Positions 5,470-6,332 of a stretch of DNA of 6,332 nt are shown here, piece after piece (position 1 is the first letter of the stretch; every line of letters begins with the position of its first letter). Below the pieces are notes generated by a model. It had not been told where the DNA came from and did no database searches. It saw nothing but the letters and a program-made list of their open reading frames with translations. Location: NCBI GenBank assembly GCA_937871705.1, contig CALMOO010000747.1:8738-15069 (forward strand), in the 5' to 3' direction. The translations under genes were made by a program, and so were the position numbers. The DNA is from an uncultured Hymenobacter sp. GTDB taxonomy: Bacteria; Bacteroidota; Bacteroidia; Cytophagales; Hymenobacteraceae.

Positions 5470-5605
5470 GCTTATTGTGATTCTCTAAAGAGAGAGAGTG
5501 CATTTTATTCTTGAATAATGAGAAGTTAGGCAGTGGCTTGGTATATTTGTTTCCCTTAATCCCTGATAGTTGGGGTTACTGTATAAACATCTTACTATCA
5601 ATAAT
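5470..5605 (+). promoter_or_regulatory. Intergenic control region with -7 element upstream of the final ORF
   Basis: This 136-bp AT-rich gap holds TATATTTG at 5542-5549, an exact match to the Bacteroidetes -7 consensus. Transcription would start near 5556 and give a leader of about 50 nt before the ATG at 5606. No clear -33 TTG is found at 19-21 bp, so the promoter may be weak or activator-dependent. A short hairpin TCTCT-AA-AGAGA (5482-5493) lies 12 bp after the XRE stop but has no T-tract directly behind it, so I do not call a terminator. Confidence 0.45.
5505..5518. promoter_or_regulatory. Candidate operator: palindrome TTATTC-TT-GAATAA
   Basis: Two perfect 6-bp half-sites separated by TT end 23 bp before the -7 element at 5542, just upstream of where a -33 box would sit. 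Size and symmetry suit a dimeric XRE-type regulator, and such a regulator is encoded immediately upstream. A lone half-site GAATAA also occurs at 1548-1553 in the divergent region. Assignment to the XRE protein is an inference. Confidence 0.45.
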
Positions 5606-6332
5606 ATGGCTGAACAAACTGAACCAACGGCCGGGGGTGAGCAGCAGGTACGCCCGCAAGCCACTCCCGGTCAAAAAAAGGCCACCGCCCCAGCGCCTAC
5701 GTCTAGCACGCCGGACGAGGACCGGGACGAGTTCATTCGCAATGCGTTGCCCGTCGCGGCTGCCCTGCGCAAGCGTGGCAAACCCGAGGAGGCAAAGCAG
5801 CTAGAGCAAGTGGCCCAGGCCATCTGGCAAACAAAGTCGCTGGAGCCCACGGCCGCCCCCGAGCAGGCGCAGGCTCCCGGCAAAGAAGAGTCAATCAAAG
5901 ACTTGCTGGCCAACGTGTACCAGGCCATCGGCCAAGACCCAGCCCTGAAAAACATGCCGGAGGCCAAGGCCATGCGGCGGGCCAGTGACAAGCTCGAAAA
6001 GGATGGGATGCTGAATATCACCATTCGCAACGGCGTGGTGGTGAGTTTTATCAGCAATTTCACCGACAACCTCAGCCGCACGAACCAGCTGGGCAAGTCG
6101 GCTCCTGAGCCGAAGCCGACCGCAGCTCAGCAGGCACCTGCCCCTGGGGTAGTGGACATGCCGGCGCCGGTCGCTGCGCAGGCCAATGACCCCAACGTGA
6201 AGGTGGCCACCATCCGGCTCACGTTTAACAACCCCGAGGAGCCCGGCCGCGGCATGCCCGACGTGCTGAGCAAGCGGTTTCAGGAGGCCGGCGCCAGCGC
6301 GGAGGTGCTTTCGACCAAGCCCGCCCTGGTGC
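5606..6332 (+). CDS. Unrecognised Ala/Pro/Gln-rich protein, probably linked to the mobile element (C-terminus cut by window)
   Basis: From the ATG at 5606 the frame stays open for 242 codons to the window edge. I do not recognise the family. Visible layout: a low-complexity head rich in Gln, Pro, Thr and Ala (1-36); a helical segment DRDEFIRNALPVAAALRKRGKPEEAKQL and on (39-78); a second linker (79-93); a helix-rich block IKDLLANVYQAIGQDP to EKDGML (97-135) with a short beta hairpin NITIRNGVVVSFISNF (137-152); a third Pro/Ala/Gln linker (165-197); then VKVATIRLTFNNP (198-210), which begins another domain. The repeated linker-domain pattern suggests a long multidomain cytoplasmic protein; there is no signal peptide or membrane segment. 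Codon use is GC-rich with strong third-position bias, supporting real coding, and the frame is confirmed by the -7 element upstream. It may be a transfer, replication or antirestriction accessory protein, but nothing seen proves this. Confidence 0.7.
   Translation, partial: MAEQTEPTAGGEQQVRPQATPGQKKATAPAPTSSTPDEDRDEFIRNALPVAAALRKRGKPEEAKQLEQVAQAIWQTKSLEPTAAPEQAQAPGKEESIKDLLANVYQAIGQDPALKNMPEAKAMRRASDKLEKDGMLNITIRNGVVVSFISNFTDNLSRTNQLGKSAPEPKPTAAQQAPAPGVVDMPAPVAAQANDPNVKVATIRLTFNNPEEPGRGMPDVLSKRFQEAGASAEVLSTKPALV

Noticed and set aside
5482..5493. Hairpin TCTCT-AA-AGAGA after the XRE gene as an intrinsic terminator
   Set aside because: The stem is only 5 bp with a 2-nt loop and is followed by purines (GAGAGTG) rather than a T-tract.
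5511..5804. 97-codon frame beginning with TTG before the final ORF
   Set aside because: It starts inside the candidate operator, and its second half is an Arg/Pro-rich out-of-frame reading of the ORF at 5606, which has far better composition and is open to the window end.

Overview
The window looks like the mobilisation section of a Bacteroidetes conjugative or mobilisable element (an integrative element or a plasmid). The lineage call rests on three things. The genes form the CTnDOT-type set: TraA-like ParA with a DUF3408-type protein, divergent from MobC-type accessory protein, relaxase and MobC/TraG-type coupling protein. The promoters carry the Bacteroidetes -7 element TAnnTTTG, and Shine-Dalgarno sequences are absent. 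Coding GC is about 60-68% by hand count in sampled stretches, which suggests a high-GC Cytophagales host such as Hymenobacter or a relative rather than Bacteroides itself. The genus is an inference.

Layout. Positions 1-471 (minus, cut by the window edge) encode a DUF3408-like, probable ribbon-helix-helix protein. Positions 484-1251 (minus) encode a ParA/TraA-type ATPase just upstream of it in the same operon. A 539-bp intergenic region (1252-1790) follows. Its AT-rich core (about 34% GC over 1321-1620) holds two back-to-back candidate promoters, and its right end holds a striking 90-nt nested inverted-repeat structure (1675-1764) that can fold into a perfect three-way junction. This is the best candidate for the origin of transfer. 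To the right, on the plus strand, come mobC-type (1791-2123), relaxase (2120-3052), type IV coupling protein (3092-5104) and an XRE-family regulator (5101-5469). Two of the junctions are 4-bp ATGA overlaps. After a 136-bp regulatory gap with its own -7 element and a 14-bp palindrome, an unrecognised Ala/Pro/Gln-rich ORF starts at 5606 and runs off the window.

How it fits together. The MobC-type protein and relaxase would bind and nick the structured site upstream, forming the relaxosome. The coupling protein would hand the DNA-relaxase complex to a type IV secretion system. No secretion-channel gene is visible here; in related elements they lie beyond the traA-side operon, so they may sit left of position 1. 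The ParA/DUF3408 pair may position or segregate the element or assist transfer. The XRE protein, in a lower-GC segment and translationally coupled to the coupling protein, is a plausible regulator of one or more of the three candidate promoters.

Most unusual are the three-way-junction DNA with alternative folds, the composition shift at the end of the coupling-protein gene, the very strong hairpins inside the end of the relaxase gene, and the unidentified 3' ORF. None of these amounts to a proven new system.
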